A stretch of DNA of 64,000 nt from Erwinia sp. HDF1-3R (GCF_039621855.1 NZ_CP155071.1:1-64000), one strand, 5' to 3'. Positions 1 to 10,570 are shown, counted from the stretch's first letter. Program-made: numbers and translations. The notes: generated from the letters alone by a model not told the origin.

Positions 1-385
1 CATGTTCCTGTACATCTATATCCAGACGATCGCCCAGCCGTTTTGCCCCACAGTCGGTCAGCAACTGGTCCATTTTTTCGATGGCACCGCAGAACAGATC
101 GTATTCACGGTTGCCGATACCGATGGCGCCATAGCGAACCGCACTGAGATCTGGCTTCTTCTCTGTGAGTTCATCAAACAGCGGCTGAAGATTGTCCGGG
201 AGATCGCCCGCGCCATGGGTCGAGCTGATCACCAGCCAGATTCCGGACAGGGCAAGCTCATCCAGCTCGGGGCCGTGGAGAATTTCGGTTGAAATACCCT
301 CTTCTTCCAGCTTCTCAGCCAGATGCTCAGCGACGTATTCTGCGCTGCCTAAGGTACTTCCGGTGATTAAGGTAACATCAGCCAT
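1..385 (-). CDS. mioC: MioC, flavodoxin-like FMN protein (partial, C-terminus beyond window)
   Basis: Small flavodoxin-fold protein, in E. coli an FMN-binding protein linked to biotin synthase electron transfer and encoded next to oriC. Translation from the ATG at 385-383 gives MADVTLITGSTLGSAEYVAE, with the Thr/Ser-rich FMN phosphate loop at residues 9-14 and the segment SSTHGAGDLPDN further on. About 128 codons are present and the gene runs off the left edge; the family is about 147 residues, so some 20 residues are missing only because the window ends. It lies downstream of asnC on the same strand, as in E. coli, so oriC should be just to the left. A DnaA box lies 61-69 bp upstream of the start. 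Confidence 0.93.
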   Translation of the reverse strand, partial: MADVTLITGSTLGSAEYVAEHLAEKLEEEGISTEILHGPELDELALSGIWLVISSTHGAGDLPDNLQPLFDELTEKKPDLSAVRYGAIGIGNREYDLFCGAIEKMDQLLTDCGAKRLGDRLDIDVQEH

Positions 386-445
386 AACGGGATCCCTGTA
401 TCGCAAAGGCGAACATTGTACGCTGTGATCAACGTGGGATCTACC

Positions 446-454
446 TGTGGATAA
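446..454 (-). promoter_or_regulatory. DnaA box in the mioC promoter region
   Basis: The minus strand reads TTATCCACA, an exact strong DnaA box, between asnC and mioC. In E. coli the mioC promoter is bound and repressed by DnaA at boxes in the same place. A possible -10 element TACAAT lies nearer the mioC start (minus strand, about 415-420). A near-match, CTGTCCACA, lies at 535-543. The site itself is seen directly; the regulatory role is carried over from E. coli. Confidence 0.7.
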
Positions 455-556
455 TTGGGGTTATTACGTTGTTGTACCTGGGGTGATCCGCGCCACGCAG
501 CGGCCTGTCAGGACAGGCCCGGTACGCAGGCAATTGTGGACAGTTTAATACACAGC

Positions 557-1018
557 TTAGGGGGTAATGGTACGCATGATGGGGTTTTGCAGAGAGATAA
601 GCGTTTCCGTGGACTGAATTTCATCAATGGTCTGGATCTTGTTGATCAGCACCTGCTGGAGGGCATCAATTGAGCGACACATCACCTTGATAAAGATGCT
701 GTAGTGCCCGGTGGTGTAGTAGGCCTCGACCACTTCATCCAGCATATCGAGCTTTGCCAGCGCGGACGGGTAGTCTCTGGCGCTTTTCAGGATGATGCCG
801 ATAAAGCAGCAGACATCATAACCCAGGTGTTTGGGGTCGATTTCCACCCGGGTCCCTTTGATGATCCCCGCCTGTTTCATTTTCTCAACGCGAACGTGGA
901 TCGTGCCCGGACTGACGGCAAACTGCTTGGCCAGCTCGGCATAGGCCGTGCGGGCGTTGGCCATCAGGGCCGTGAGGATCCCACGATCCAGGTTATCAAT
1001 TTGTAGGTTTTCAGCCAC
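557..1018 (-). CDS. asnC: AsnC, Lrp-family transcriptional regulator
   Basis: Lrp/AsnC-family DNA-binding protein that in E. coli senses asparagine and activates the divergent asparagine synthetase gene asnA. An N-terminal winged helix-turn-helix (about residues 8-60, AYAELAKQFAVSPGTIHVRV) is followed by an effector-binding RAM domain containing YYTTGHYSIFIKV. The GTG at 1018 is chosen as start because AACGGAG lies at ribosome-binding distance in front of it; this gives 153 residues against 152 in E. coli. In-frame ATGs at 1039 and 1036 lack a Shine-Dalgarno sequence. The usual target asnA is absent: ovoA occupies the upstream side on the same strand, with its stop 58 bp from this start. What AsnC now regulates cannot be read from the sequence. 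Confidence 0.93.
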   Translation of the reverse strand: MAENLQIDNLDRGILTALMANARTAYAELAKQFAVSPGTIHVRVEKMKQAGIIKGTRVEIDPKHLGYDVCCFIGIILKSARDYPSALAKLDMLDEVVEAYYTTGHYSIFIKVMCRSIDALQQVLINKIQTIDEIQSTETLISLQNPIMRTITP

Positions 1019-1076
1019 GCAGGCTCCGTTATTCATCATGATAAAGACGGGTGCCGGGCGGCACCCGTGACAGGGA

Positions 1077-3221
1077 CTAGCGCTTACGCCATACCGTTAG
1101 CTGCGCAACGGTGTGCTGATATTTACGCGCCGTCTCGCGGATAACAAAAGGCACATCCTGTGGGGCGGCGATCTCTTCGAAATCGGCGGCCAGCAGCCGC
1201 GAAAGCGCCTGGTAGGTCGTTAATGCCTCACCGTTCTCACGGATGCCCCCCAGCCAGTTCTCTTTCGGTGTGAAGCTCTCCAGCCACGTATAGGGGGAGG
1301 AGATCATCAGCACGCCGCCCTGCCGTAGCGTCTGCGTTATATCATGCAGAAAGCGGGCGGGCTGGCGCAAGCGATCGATAAGGTTTGAGGCCAGCACCAG
1401 GTCGTAACGGTCCGGCTGCGGCTTCAGGTTACAGGCGTCGCCCTGCACAAAGTGGACACGCCCGGCTTGCTCCCCGGCCAGGCCTGACTCGCTGAGGTTA
1501 ACCTGGCGCAGAGCGACCAAATCCCCTTCCTCCTGAATGGCGTAGCGGAACGTCTCACCGCGTGCCAGCTGCAGCGCCACGTCGATAAAGCGCGCCGAGT
1601 AGTCCATGCCCGTTACGCTATCAAAGTGTTGGGCAAGTTCAAAGCTGGCGCGACCGGTGGCACAGCCGATATCCAGCGCGCTGCCGCGTCTGTCGGTCAG
1701 GCGACAGGCGATATCGACCAGCGTTTTACTGTAGTTCTCCGTGCCGAAACAGGCAGGACCGTACTGGAAATCCAGATACTGCGAGACCATGCCGTCGGTT
1801 TCGTAAGGGTTAACCACGCTTTTCTCCTGATGCGTGGAGACGACATAACGAAATCCCGCATGCTGGAAAAAGTGGCGGCGGAAAGCATAGCGGGCGGACT
1901 TAATCGCCTCATTGCCGGTGGAGATCCAGCTGCCGCCTTTAATCAGGGCATGTTTGCCATCAAAGGTGGGGGCGGAGAAATCATCATAAAGCGGATGCAC
2001 CTTAAAGCCGTCCAGGCCGTTGATCGGCGTGGTGGTCCACTGCCAGACGTTGCCTAACAGATCGTAGAAATTCCCCTGAGGAAAACGGTCAACCGGACAG
2101 GATGATGCCCACCAGGCAAGGTTGATATTGCCCGGTGTCTCTACCCAGTCAGGCTGGTCGCCGGGTACGCTTTCGCGCAGCAGCAGCCATTCGGCCTCGC
2201 TGGGAAGCTGGACGCGCTGACCGGTTTTCTCCGCTTTCCAGCGGCAGAAGGCGGCAGCCTCCAGCTGGTTGACTTCTGCCGGCCAGTCCCACGGCATCGC
2301 CACCTCTTCGGTCATCAGGCGCAGGGTAAGGCTCCCGGGCTGGTCGGGCGATCCCCGCCAGAAGGTGGGCATAGTGGCGCGGGCAAAATCCCGCCAGCCT
2401 GACCCCTCTTCGTCCCACCAGCGGTTATCCTGATAGCCACCGTCGGCGACGAATTCAAAATACTCGGCGTTGCTGGTGAGCATCTGGCTGGCTTTGAACG
2501 GGGCGAGGTCGCTGACCAGACGGCCATATTCATTATCCCAGCCGTAGGTTTCATCGGTTTTTCCCTGCACAACCTGCCCACCCGCCACGTCCAGCAGGCG
2601 GTTTGCTGGCACATCGGCGCGCTGTTGACGTGCATCCGGGCAGATCGGCCAGGCGGGCTGCGGTTTTACCTCCCCGATGGGCAGCTGGCGGATCAGCACG
2701 CTGGAGGTTTCTAGGTGGATGCGCTCGTGCTCAATCCCCATCAGGATAATCCACGCCGGGCTGTCCCAGCCTATCGGCAGCGTGAGCGGCATCTCGTTAA
2801 TCAGTTTTTCAACCAGCGTGCGGACCCGGCTGCGATAGTCGCGCAGCCTCGAGACGGACGGCCACTGATAGTGACCCGTGTCCAGGTCATCCCAGCTCAT
2901 CTCATCGACGCCAATCGCCATCATCGCTTCGATCTGCTCGTCAACGCGGCTATCGATCAGGCCACCCGCTATCAGCTTATTGATATAGAAGGTGGCGGTA
3001 TGACCGAAATAGAAGATCAGCGGGTGCCGCAGCGTGATGGCACGGGTGTAGTAAGCCTGTTCGTTAGCCAGGCACTCAAACAGGCTCTCATACAGCGTCC
3101 AGGTCTGCGTAAAGTAAGTGAGGAGTTCGTGACGTTTCTGTTCAGCGCTGCCGCCGTTGAGCAGTAGCGTACGGGTGGGGGCAGGTAATGCCGAAATCAT
3201 CTCTGGCTGGTGTAATGCCAC
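1077..3221 (-). CDS. ovoA: OvoA, 5-histidylcysteine sulfoxide synthase / methyltransferase (ovothiol biosynthesis)
   Basis: Non-haem iron sulfoxide synthase that joins cysteine to C5 of histidine using O2, the first step of ovothiol A synthesis; its C-terminal domain is the N-methyltransferase for the final step. Three modules are visible. The first is an N-terminal DinB-like domain with likely iron ligands His74, His165 and His169 (HERIHLE). The second is an FGE-sulfatase-like domain, about 220-470, with LPSEAEWLL, LLGNVWQWTT and KGGSWISTGNEA. The third is a SAM methyltransferase domain from about residue 490, with ALDIGCATGR. Length is 714, typical of the bacterial three-domain enzyme (OvoA of Erwinia tasmaniensis was among the first characterised). 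The GTG start is supported by AGGAG 7 nt upstream. An ATG overlapping it is out of frame. The PLP lyase OvoB is not in this window. It occupies the place where E. coli has asnA. Confidence 0.93.
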   Translation of the reverse strand: MALHQPEMISALPAPTRTLLLNGGSAEQKRHELLTYFTQTWTLYESLFECLANEQAYYTRAITLRHPLIFYFGHTATFYINKLIAGGLIDSRVDEQIEAMMAIGVDEMSWDDLDTGHYQWPSVSRLRDYRSRVRTLVEKLINEMPLTLPIGWDSPAWIILMGIEHERIHLETSSVLIRQLPIGEVKPQPAWPICPDARQQRADVPANRLLDVAGGQVVQGKTDETYGWDNEYGRLVSDLAPFKASQMLTSNAEYFEFVADGGYQDNRWWDEEGSGWRDFARATMPTFWRGSPDQPGSLTLRLMTEEVAMPWDWPAEVNQLEAAAFCRWKAEKTGQRVQLPSEAEWLLLRESVPGDQPDWVETPGNINLAWWASSCPVDRFPQGNFYDLLGNVWQWTTTPINGLDGFKVHPLYDDFSAPTFDGKHALIKGGSWISTGNEAIKSARYAFRRHFFQHAGFRYVVSTHQEKSVVNPYETDGMVSQYLDFQYGPACFGTENYSKTLVDIACRLTDRRGSALDIGCATGRASFELAQHFDSVTGMDYSARFIDVALQLARGETFRYAIQEEGDLVALRQVNLSESGLAGEQAGRVHFVQGDACNLKPQPDRYDLVLASNLIDRLRQPARFLHDITQTLRQGGVLMISSPYTWLESFTPKENWLGGIRENGEALTTYQALSRLLAADFEEIAAPQDVPFVIRETARKYQHTVAQLTVWRKR

Positions 3222-3304
3222 ATTAAGCTCCTGGTGCGCCGGTTGGCTAAAGCGAAGCTATGACTATAGCAAATAAGCACTGCCATATTTTATCTGAGCA
3301 AGGG

Positions 3305-4768
3305 TTAGCGCCCCCAGCGCCTCAGCAGGCGGCTTTTCAGCCCGGTGTCGAAGCGCCAGATATGGTCGAAGATACGCATGATGCCCGGTTTTCCATGATC
3401 GGACAGCGCAACGGCGTGAAACCGCTGTTGCTGCTGCCGCTGGTGGTGGCGGATGCGTTTGACCAGCTCTTCCGGCAGACGCTGAGCGATGAAATCGGAG
3501 ATAATCACCGCATCGGCATCGATCCATAAAGGGGTCGCCAGCTGAATAAGTACCTCATCAAGACAGGCAGTGAGATCCGTACCGCCGCGAAAGCGCTGGC
3601 TGAGAAAGCGGATTGCCTGGGCAATCCCGTCTGCGGCGGTCAGCTCATAGCTCACCACTTCGTGGGCAAAAAGCATGATATAGCAGCGGCGGTTATCGGC
3701 GAGGGCAACCTTAAGAAGCGCCAGACAGAAAGCCTTGGCGCAGCGCTCGTTAAAGCCGCCCATGGAGCCGGAGGTATCTACGCAGACGATAAAAGGCCCT
3801 CTGGGCTGCTCGTCATGATGCTGGTGGCTGGCCGGTCGCTGGGTCACTTTATCATGCCAGGTTTCACCCTGTAGCCGGTAGGTCAGCAGGCGCTTTTCCA
3901 CCAGCCGACGGTAAAACTCCATTTCAATTTCACTGATGCCAAGCGTCGCCAGCTCCGGCGGCAGCAGTCTGAGAATATCATCGCTCTGGTGCAGCCCGTT
4001 TACCTCCTCCGGTACGCTTTCTGGCTCTCTGACCCACTGGTGAAACGCCTCGGGAGGGGCGTCCTGCGTCGGCACCGATTTGGCATCACGGCTGCGGCCC
4101 AGCTGTTCTGCCAGCCTGAGCAGCATCGGCTGCCCGGCCAGAAAGTCGCCGTAGTCGACGATCAGCTGATAGTCGCCGCGCTGGAGGGGGGCGCGGGTCA
4201 GATCCCACAGGCGACCCGCCGCCGCTTCGTCGCTATCTGACAGCACCGGGGCGAGCTGACCACTCATTGCCATGCGCTGCTGTAGCTCCGCCATCAGCCG
4301 CTCCCGCTCCTGCTCAAGGACCTGCTGGTTCAGCGTCAGGGTTTGCAGCGTCAGGCTCAGTCGCCAGCGCTGAATAAACAGCTGGTGCTGAGGCGAACTC
4401 AGGGCATAGCCCGCTCCGGCGTTATCCACCAGCGCCTGGGCTTTTTCACTAAAAGGGGAGTGATGTTCTGTCAGATAGCGCAGCAGATCGGGTAGCTGCC
4501 GACAGAAATCCGCATGGCTGAGGCTCTGAACGTGCTGAAAGCGGGTAAACTCTTCGGCCAGATCGTCCGGCACGGTACTGTTTTTAAGCTGTTCAAGGAT
4601 TTCTGCCTTTCTGCGGGGTAAATCCTGTAGCAGCGCCTTTTTCAGCCCGGGAAACGCCTCGAAAAACAGCACCAGCTGCGGGCTGGCCATCAGTGCGACC
4701 AGCAGATCCTCAATCAGATCGTTTCCGTTGATCGAAAAGAACAGGCTCAGGGTGTCGAGCGAGATCAC
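3305..4768 (-). CDS. viaA: ViaA, von Willebrand factor A protein, RavA partner
   Basis: VWA-domain protein that works with the MoxR-type AAA+ ATPase RavA; in E. coli the pair is linked to respiratory complexes and aminoglycoside sensitivity. The C-terminal VWA domain carries the metal-ion-dependent adhesion motif DTSGSMGG starting at Asp331. The N-terminal ~300 residues are helical, as in the family. Length is 487 against 483 in E. coli. Its ATG overlaps the ravA stop by 4 bp (ATGA), so the two are translationally coupled. Confidence 0.95.
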   Translation of the reverse strand: MISLDTLSLFFSINGNDLIEDLLVALMASPQLVLFFEAFPGLKKALLQDLPRRKAEILEQLKNSTVPDDLAEEFTRFQHVQSLSHADFCRQLPDLLRYLTEHHSPFSEKAQALVDNAGAGYALSSPQHQLFIQRWRLSLTLQTLTLNQQVLEQERERLMAELQQRMAMSGQLAPVLSDSDEAAAGRLWDLTRAPLQRGDYQLIVDYGDFLAGQPMLLRLAEQLGRSRDAKSVPTQDAPPEAFHQWVREPESVPEEVNGLHQSDDILRLLPPELATLGISEIEMEFYRRLVEKRLLTYRLQGETWHDKVTQRPASHQHHDEQPRGPFIVCVDTSGSMGGFNERCAKAFCLALLKVALADNRRCYIMLFAHEVVSYELTAADGIAQAIRFLSQRFRGGTDLTACLDEVLIQLATPLWIDADAVIISDFIAQRLPEELVKRIRHHQRQQQQRFHAVALSDHGKPGIMRIFDHIWRFDTGLKSRLLRRWGR

Positions 4769-6261
4769 CGGCGCGCCTGCTTCAGACCGTCGGCAACCTG
4801 CTGCAGGCTCTCTTCGATACGGGCCAGCCAGTCATCGCTGATAAACAGACAGCGGTGATGCTGGCTGAAGCGCGTTCTCTGCATGCGGAGCTCGGTTTCC
4901 AGATCGTCCAGCGCCTGGGTGATCTCTTCCGGCAGGCCGCTGGGTCGGTCTTTGCAGGGCAGCATTAAACGCGATACCTGTAGGCTGACGTCGCGCAGGG
5001 TCAGGCAGTCGTTAGCCTCAACGTGCAGATCCAGCGTCTGGGCAAACCCGATGCCGTTAAGCTTGCCGCGCACGTCGCCGCCCTTGAGCAGCCAGTTGTG
5101 CAGCGTTTCACGGGCGATAACAACGTGGGTGACCTGCATATCATGCAGCATCAGCGGTTTTTGCAGCATCAGCGTCAGGGTGTCTTCCGCCAGGCTGGCA
5201 GGCAGTTCGTAATGGGGCTTACGGCTAAACATGCCGCCGTGTTTCTCCAGCCGGATAGCCTGCTCAATGCTCTTTTCCTGCTGTAGCGCCAGGCGGCGCG
5301 ACTCTATTTGCTGTAGCTTAAAGAGCATGGACTGCTGCTGCCAGGCCTGCTGAACGATCAGATTGTCTATCTCACGGTCAAGAAGTTTCATTGAGGCAAC
5401 GTCGTGCCACAGGCAGTCTTTCAGAAGAATGAGATCGACGGGGGCAATGCTCTGCCGTCCGCTGTAAAAGGCACTGGCCTGCAACAGATGAAGCGCTTTT
5501 TTCCAGCGGCGATCGGAAATATAGGGTGCTTCGGGCTGCTTCTCCAGCTGCTGTCGCAGCTGAAAAATCAGTTCAAATATCTCATCGGGCAGCGAAACCT
5601 CGGTAATGCCCTTTTGCCACGCGATGTACTCTTCATCGCTGATGCAGAGACTCTCTGCCACCGGATTGCTGTTTTCGTCCTGCTGGTGGGTCAGCATGCT
5701 GCGGAAGTTCTGCTTTTCATGAACGTTGTCCAGCCACAGCCGGATAAGCATACGGTCGTATAGCGCTTCCAGGCCGCTGTCGGCTTCGGGGAGTTCGTTT
5801 GAGGCGGTCACCAGCAGGCGCATCGGGATCTTTTCTTCGCAGTCGCCGTTGCGGAAGCGTCGTTCATTGATGGCGGTCAGAAGCGTATTGAGGATCGCCG
5901 GGCCAGCTTTCCAAATCTCATCAAGAAAGACGATTTCGGCATCGGGCAGATAGCCCTTAGTTAAGCGCTGATAGCGGCCTTCATCTTTCAGCGCCTGGAT
6001 GGAGAGTGGACCAAAAACCTCTTCCGGCGTGGAGAAGCGGGTCATCAGATACTCAAACGCGCGCGAGTGCTGAAACGCATATTTCAGACGGCGGGCAATC
6101 AGGCTCTTGGCGATGCCGGGCGGCCCAAGCAGAAACACGCTCTCGCCGCACAGCGCTGCCAGCAGGCAGAGGCGAATGGCATGGTGCCGCTCATAAAGTC
6201 CTTTTTCTAACGCATTACTAAGGCGGCCAATCCTTTCGGCGAGGAGATGGGGCTGAGGCAT
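4765..6261 (-). CDS. ravA: RavA, MoxR-family AAA+ ATPase
   Basis: Hexameric AAA+ ATPase of the MoxR group that acts with ViaA; in E. coli it also binds the inducible lysine decarboxylase LdcI. Walker A GPPGIAKS is at residues 46-53 and Walker B VFLDE at 111-115, followed by sensor and C-terminal helical regions. The start [10 protein letters not shown] at 6261 is chosen because AAGGAT lies 9 nt upstream and the resulting 498 residues equal the E. coli length; the frame stays open 19 codons further upstream without a ribosome-binding site. First gene of the ravA-viaA operon, divergent from kup. Confidence 0.94.
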   Translation of the reverse strand: MPQPHLLAERIGRLSNALEKGLYERHHAIRLCLLAALCGESVFLLGPPGIAKSLIARRLKYAFQHSRAFEYLMTRFSTPEEVFGPLSIQALKDEGRYQRLTKGYLPDAEIVFLDEIWKAGPAILNTLLTAINERRFRNGDCEEKIPMRLLVTASNELPEADSGLEALYDRMLIRLWLDNVHEKQNFRSMLTHQQDENSNPVAESLCISDEEYIAWQKGITEVSLPDEIFELIFQLRQQLEKQPEAPYISDRRWKKALHLLQASAFYSGRQSIAPVDLILLKDCLWHDVASMKLLDREIDNLIVQQAWQQQSMLFKLQQIESRRLALQQEKSIEQAIRLEKHGGMFSRKPHYELPASLAEDTLTLMLQKPLMLHDMQVTHVVIARETLHNWLLKGGDVRGKLNGIGFAQTLDLHVEANDCLTLRDVSLQVSRLMLPCKDRPSGLPEEITQALDDLETELRMQRTRFSQHHRCLFISDDWLARIEESLQQVADGLKQARR

Positions 6262-6515
6262 CAAACATTTATCCTTTTCTACGGTCTTGCCAGCACGGTG
6301 ACTGGCGAGCGCATACACTACTGGCTATGATGCTTGAAAGAGTTGATACGCGTCAGCTTTTTTCTTTTCAAAGGGTGACCCAGGCCATTGAAGTGACGTC
6401 CTGTTGCGTAATTAAGGTGGGCATTCATGATGAATCATGCATACTGTGCGCTTTTTGATGGCCAGATAAGCGGCGCAAGATTGAGCGACCCTCGGCCCCA
6501 ACAAAAGATGACTCT
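6262..6515. promoter_or_regulatory. ravA / kup divergent intergenic region
   Basis: This 254-bp region separates the divergent starts of ravA and kup and must hold both promoters; no -10/-35 pair stands out clearly enough to assign. Just before kup there is a minimal reading frame, ATG ACT CTA TGA at 6508-6519, whose stop overlaps the kup start codon (ATGA). No good Shine-Dalgarno sequence precedes kup itself. Confidence 0.5.
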
Positions 6516-8384
6516 ATGAGTTCTGAAAAGAAGCAGTCCCTGAGTGCCGTCACCCTGGCGGCAATAGGCGTGGTGTATGGCGATATCGGCACCAGCCCCC
6601 TGTATACCCTGCGTGAATGCCTTTCCGGCCAGTTTGGCTTTGGGGTAGAACGCGATGCGGTGTTTGGCTTTCTCTCTCTGATTTTCTGGCTGCTGGTGCT
6701 GGTGGTGTCGCTGAAATATATCAGCTACGTGATGCGGGCCGATAACGCGGGCGAAGGGGGGATCCTGACCCTGATGTCGCTGGCGGGCCGCAATACCGGG
6801 TCGAAAGCCACGGCGATACTGGTGATCATGGGACTGATCGGCGGCAGCTTCTTCTACGGTGAGGTGGTGATTACCCCGGCGGTATCGGTGCTGTCTGCCA
6901 TTGAAGGGCTGGAAATCGCTGCGCCAAATCTGGACACCTGGATTGTACCGATGGCCATTGCCGTCCTGACCCTGCTTTTTGTCATTCAGAAACACGGCAC
7001 CGGTATGGTCGGCAAACTCTTTGCCCCGGTGATGCTGGTGTGGTTCCTGGTACTGGCGGTAATTGGCGCGCTCAGTATCAAGGAAAACCCGGACGTGCTC
7101 CACGCAATGAACCCTTACTGGGCAGTGCACTTTTTTATGGAGTACAAAACGGTCTCCTTCTTTGCGCTGGGTGCCGTCGTGCTGGCCATCACCGGCGTGG
7201 AAGCGCTGTACGCGGATATGGGCCATTTCGGCAAGCTGCCGATCCGACTGGCCTGGTTCGTGGTGGTGTTGCCGTCGCTGGTGCTCAACTACTTTGGTCA
7301 GGGCGCGCTGCTGCTCAAACATCCTGAGGCGATCAAGAACCCGTTTTTCCTGCTGGCACCCGACTGGGCGCTCTATCCGATGCTGGTGCTGGCAACGCTG
7401 GCGACCGTTATTGCCTCTCAGGCGGTGATTTCCGGCGTCTTCTCCCTGACCCGGCAGGCAGTGCGGCTGGGCTATCTGCCGCCGATGCGTATCGTGCATA
7501 CCTCAGAAGAGGAGTCCGGCCAGATCTACATCCCGGTGATTAACTGGATCCTCTATTTTGCGGTCGTGATTGTCATTCTCGGCTTCCAGCACTCAAGCAA
7601 CCTTGCGGCGGCCTACGGCATTGCCGTGACCGGCACCATGGTGCTGACCGCCATACTCTGTTCCGTGGTGGCGATTAAGAACTGGCACTGGAACCGCTAT
7701 CTGGTGCTGACGCTGCTGGTGGGGATGTTATGCATCGATGTATCGCTGTTTTCCGCAAACCTGGTCAAAGTGTTCTCCGGCGGCTGGCTGCCGCTGTGCC
7801 TGGCGCTGGTGATGTTTATTGTCATGACAACGTGGAAAAGCGAGCGCTTCCGCCTGCTTCGGCGTATGCACGAGCACGGTAATTCCCTTGAGGCGATGAT
7901 TACCTCGCTGGAAAAATCCCCGCCGGTACGCGTGCCGGGTACCGCCGTTTATATGTCGCGCGCGCTGAACGTCATTCCCTTTGCTATGTTGCATAATCTC
8001 AAGCATAACAAGGTGTTGCACGAGCGGGTGGTGCTACTGACGATGCGAAATGTCGATGCGCCCTACGTGCATAACGTGAAGCGCGTGACGATCGAACAGC
8101 TTTCTCCCACCTTCTGGCGCGTGGTGGCCAGCTACGGCTGGCGTGAAACGCCCAATGTGGAAGAGATTTTTCACCGCTGCGGCCTTGAGGGGCTGAGTTG
8201 CAGGATGATGGAGACGTCGTTCTTTATGTCGCATGAGTCGCTGATTATTGGCAAGCGGCCCTGGTATCTGCGGCTGCGCGGCAAGCTGTTTCTGGCGCTA
8301 CAGAGGAATGCGCTGCGCGCGCCCGACCAGTTTGAGATCCCGCCCAACCGGGTTATTGAACTGGGTACCCAGGTCGAGATCTGA
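6516..8384 (+). CDS. kup: Kup (TrkD), low-affinity potassium uptake permease
   Basis: Inner-membrane K+/H+ symporter of the KUP/HAK/KT family, the constitutive low-affinity potassium system. It has about 12 hydrophobic helices between residues 12 and 430, the family signature [15 protein letters not shown] near the N-terminus, the [18 protein letters not shown] segment, and a cytoplasmic C-terminal domain of about 190 residues. At 622 residues it has exactly the E. coli length, with a near-identical C-terminus ([13 protein letters not shown]). It is monocistronic. In E. coli rbsD is the next gene; here about 7 kb (qseBC, ygiW, bud genes) intervenes. Confidence 0.96.
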   Translation: MSSEKKQSLSAVTLAAIGVVYGDIGTSPLYTLRECLSGQFGFGVERDAVFGFLSLIFWLLVLVVSLKYISYVMRADNAGEGGILTLMSLAGRNTGSKATAILVIMGLIGGSFFYGEVVITPAVSVLSAIEGLEIAAPNLDTWIVPMAIAVLTLLFVIQKHGTGMVGKLFAPVMLVWFLVLAVIGALSIKENPDVLHAMNPYWAVHFFMEYKTVSFFALGAVVLAITGVEALYADMGHFGKLPIRLAWFVVVLPSLVLNYFGQGALLLKHPEAIKNPFFLLAPDWALYPMLVLATLATVIASQAVISGVFSLTRQAVRLGYLPPMRIVHTSEEESGQIYIPVINWILYFAVVIVILGFQHSSNLAAAYGIAVTGTMVLTAILCSVVAIKNWHWNRYLVLTLLVGMLCIDVSLFSANLVKVFSGGWLPLCLALVMFIVMTTWKSERFRLLRRMHEHGNSLEAMITSLEKSPPVRVPGTAVYMSRALNVIPFAMLHNLKHNKVLHERVVLLTMRNVDAPYVHNVKRVTIEQLSPTFWRVVASYGWRETPNVEEIFHRCGLEGLSCRMMETSFFMSHESLIIGKRPWYLRLRGKLFLALQRNALRAPDQFEIPPNRVIELGTQVEI

Positions 8385-8427
8385 TAACAGAGGGGACGGG
8401 CATAAGGCCTGGCCCCGCTACCTCAGA

Positions 8428-9774
8428 TTACCAGCCGATTTCCGCCGCAAAGCCGCCTTCCGGGCGGTTACCGAAGCTCGCCTGCATACCGTGCTGGCGG
8501 GCAATATGGCTGACGATTGACAGGCCAAGCCCACTCCCCGATTTCTCCTGCCCCGGCGGCCGAAAAAAACGTTCGCCAATGCGCGACAGTGCCGTGCTGC
8601 TGACGCCCGGCCCATTGTCCACCACCTTCAGACCCCGGGCAGAAAGCGCCAGTCTGATGCTGCCGCCCGGCTCGCTGTAGCGGATCGCGTTATCCAGCAG
8701 GTTGCGTACCAGCAGGGCAAGCAGCAGCGGGTTACCCGCCCGCATCACCGGTGAATCAGGCGCATCCAGCATTATCTCCACCCCGGCATCCTGAGCCGCA
8801 GCGTAATGGTCGATAACCGCCTGTTGCAGGAGCTGTTGCAGATTGATCGGCTCTGTTTGCAGCGTTTCATCGCTGTCGAGCCGCGACAGAGTAAGCAGCT
8901 GATCAACCAGTCTGGTGGCCCGATCGATACCGGCATCCAGGTTTTTCAGGGCATGATGTCGTACGGCGAAATCGTCATGCGCCAGCTGCGCCACTTCGGT
9001 TTGCACCTTTAATGCGGCGAGCGGGCTTCTCAGTTCATGGGCGGCATCGGAGGTAAAGCGGCGTTCGCGCTGAAGCATCTCGCCGATGCGGACGAAAAGC
9101 GCATTCAGTTCATCCAGCAGCGGGCGCACCTCCTGAGGCACATGAGGCTCAACCAGCGGCCTCTCATCCGCGGGCGCGCGCAGGCGAAGCTGCTGGGCGA
9201 TTCGTTTCAGCGGGGCCAGCTCGTGCGTAACCAGCCACAGCAGCAGCAGCAGCATGATCGGCAGCGCCACCAGCCAGGGGATCAGATTCGCCTTAACGAT
9301 ATCGCGGGTCATATCATTGCGGTATTCCCACTGCTGACCAACCATCACCACAAACTGATTGTCCGCCGTGGGAAGCCTGACCAGCCGCCACAGATCGTCG
9401 TCGCCCTTTAATTTGCCGTTGCTAAAGCCGTTGCGCGATGGCTGAAAGCGAAAATCTCTGCCGTTATCGCCGTCATTAATGACCATCCTGCCGTCGCGGG
9501 TAAATACCGCAAAGGCCAGCACATCATCATCCTGTTCTCCGCGATGGTGGCGCAGCAGCTTTTTTGTTTTCGGCAGCGTCAGCGGTTGCAGGGTCAGCTG
9601 AGCAGGATCCATCGCCGTCAGCCGCTTAGCAAACAGCATCTGCTGCGTATCAAACAGCTCGTTGATTTTATCCCGCGTCTGCCACCAGGATCCTACGCTG
9701 GCCACGCCCCAGCAGATTAACGTGAGCAGAATAAACCCCAGCATCAGGCGCAGGCGCAGGCTGAGGAAGTTCAT
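8428..9774 (-). CDS. qseC: QseC, sensor histidine kinase
   Basis: Membrane histidine kinase of the QseBC two-component system. TM helices lie at about residues 10-30 and 163-182 and flank a periplasmic sensor domain of about 130 residues. The H-box [13 protein letters not shown] has phospho-acceptor His246, followed by an N-box (LLDNAIRYS), G1 (VVDNGPGV) and G2 (GSGLGLSIV). Length is 448 against 449 for E. coli QseC. The start overlaps the qseB stop by 4 bp, so the pair is coupled. QseC is preferred over PmrB because of overall similarity ([32 protein letters not shown]) and the divergent ygiW gene, the E. coli qseBC neighbour. Confidence 0.9.
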   Translation of the reverse strand: MNFLSLRLRLMLGFILLTLICWGVASVGSWWQTRDKINELFDTQQMLFAKRLTAMDPAQLTLQPLTLPKTKKLLRHHRGEQDDDVLAFAVFTRDGRMVINDGDNGRDFRFQPSRNGFSNGKLKGDDDLWRLVRLPTADNQFVVMVGQQWEYRNDMTRDIVKANLIPWLVALPIMLLLLLWLVTHELAPLKRIAQQLRLRAPADERPLVEPHVPQEVRPLLDELNALFVRIGEMLQRERRFTSDAAHELRSPLAALKVQTEVAQLAHDDFAVRHHALKNLDAGIDRATRLVDQLLTLSRLDSDETLQTEPINLQQLLQQAVIDHYAAAQDAGVEIMLDAPDSPVMRAGNPLLLALLVRNLLDNAIRYSEPGGSIRLALSARGLKVVDNGPGVSSTALSRIGERFFRPPGQEKSGSGLGLSIVSHIARQHGMQASFGNRPEGGFAAEIGW

Positions 9775-10433
9775 GCTGAGCCCCCCAGCGTGTAGCCAAC
9801 GCCGTGTACCGTACGGATAAACTGGCTGCCGAGCTTTTTACGCAGGTAATGAATATGCACCTCAACGGCATTGCTGGAGATCTCCTCATTCCAGCTGTAC
9901 AGCTTCTCCTCAAGCTGCGCGCGCGTCAGTACCCTGGACGGGTTCATCATAAACAACTCGAGCAGCGCCAGCTCGCGGGACTTAAGCGTCAGAGGTTCGC
10001 CGTTGTGGGTGACGCGGTGAGAGTGAGGCTCCATCGACACCGGTCCGTGGTTAAGGACAGGCTGTAACTGACCGTGGCGGCGGCGGATCAGCGCCTGTAA
10101 CCGTGCGGCGACCTCACTCAGCGCAAAGGGTTTGCAGAGGTAGTCGTCGGCACCCTGCTGAAGGCCGGCGACCCGCTGTTCCAGCGCATCCCTGGCCGTC
10201 AGGATCAGTACGGGGATATCCTGGCCCTGCTGACGCCACTGGCGCAGGATCGCCAGCCCGTCCATGCCCGGCAGGCTCAGATCCAGCACCACCGCATCAT
10301 AGGGCGCGCCCAGCAGCGCAGACAGCCCCTCGCTGCCATCGGTAAACCAGTCCACGCTGAAGCCCAGCTTGTGCAGACCGGCTTTGATGCCGTCGCCAAT
10401 CAGGCGATCGTCCTCAATCACTAAAATACGCAT
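9771..10433 (-). CDS. qseB: QseB, OmpR-family response regulator
   Basis: DNA-binding response regulator paired with QseC. The receiver domain (1-115) has acidic residues Asp8/Asp9, phospho-acceptor Asp51 in [12 protein letters not shown] and the conserved Lys in DDYLCKPF. The C-terminal winged helix (about 125-218) ends [10 protein letters not shown]. Length 220 is usual. It is divergently transcribed from ygiW across a 219-bp region with a PmrA/QseB-type box, which suggests it controls ygiW and possibly itself. Confidence 0.92.
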   Translation of the reverse strand: MRILVIEDDRLIGDGIKAGLHKLGFSVDWFTDGSEGLSALLGAPYDAVVLDLSLPGMDGLAILRQWRQQGQDIPVLILTARDALEQRVAGLQQGADDYLCKPFALSEVAARLQALIRRRHGQLQPVLNHGPVSMEPHSHRVTHNGEPLTLKSRELALLELFMMNPSRVLTRAQLEEKLYSWNEEISSNAVEVHIHYLRKKLGSQFIRTVHGVGYTLGGSA

Positions 10434-10553
10434 TGGCAGATTCCTTATATCGTTAAGGATTTATACGTAACAGCGTGACGTTTTGTACAGGACGTTCGAC
10501 GCTTTTCGTGGATATTGCCCCACTTAATGAAAAAAATTCACCGCAGGCGCCCT

Positions 10554-10570
10554 CTTAAGATCCTGTTAAG
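10554..10570 (+). promoter_or_regulatory. PmrA/QseB-type operator in front of ygiW
   Basis: CTTAAG-N5-GTTAAG, two direct hexamers with a 5-bp spacer, matches the YTTAAK-N5-YTTAAK box of PmrA, also reported for QseB. A possible -10 element TGTAAT follows at 10581-10586, so a bound regulator would sit over the -35 position of a ygiW promoter. The pattern is seen directly; binding is inferred. Confidence 0.6.

Noticed and set aside
502..519. Inverted repeat GGCCTGTC/GACAGGCC after asnC as a terminator
   Set aside because: The loop is only 2 nt and no T-run follows on either strand, so termination is not supported.
1019..1039. Upstream ATG starts for asnC
   Set aside because: The two ATGs have no Shine-Dalgarno sequence, while the GTG at 1018 does and gives the family length.
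6435..7499. 354-residue open frame antisense to kup
   Set aside because: It is antisense to a clear 622-residue Kup, has low-complexity His/Gln/Arg composition typical of antisense frames in GC-rich genes, and no ribosome-binding site or family resemblance.
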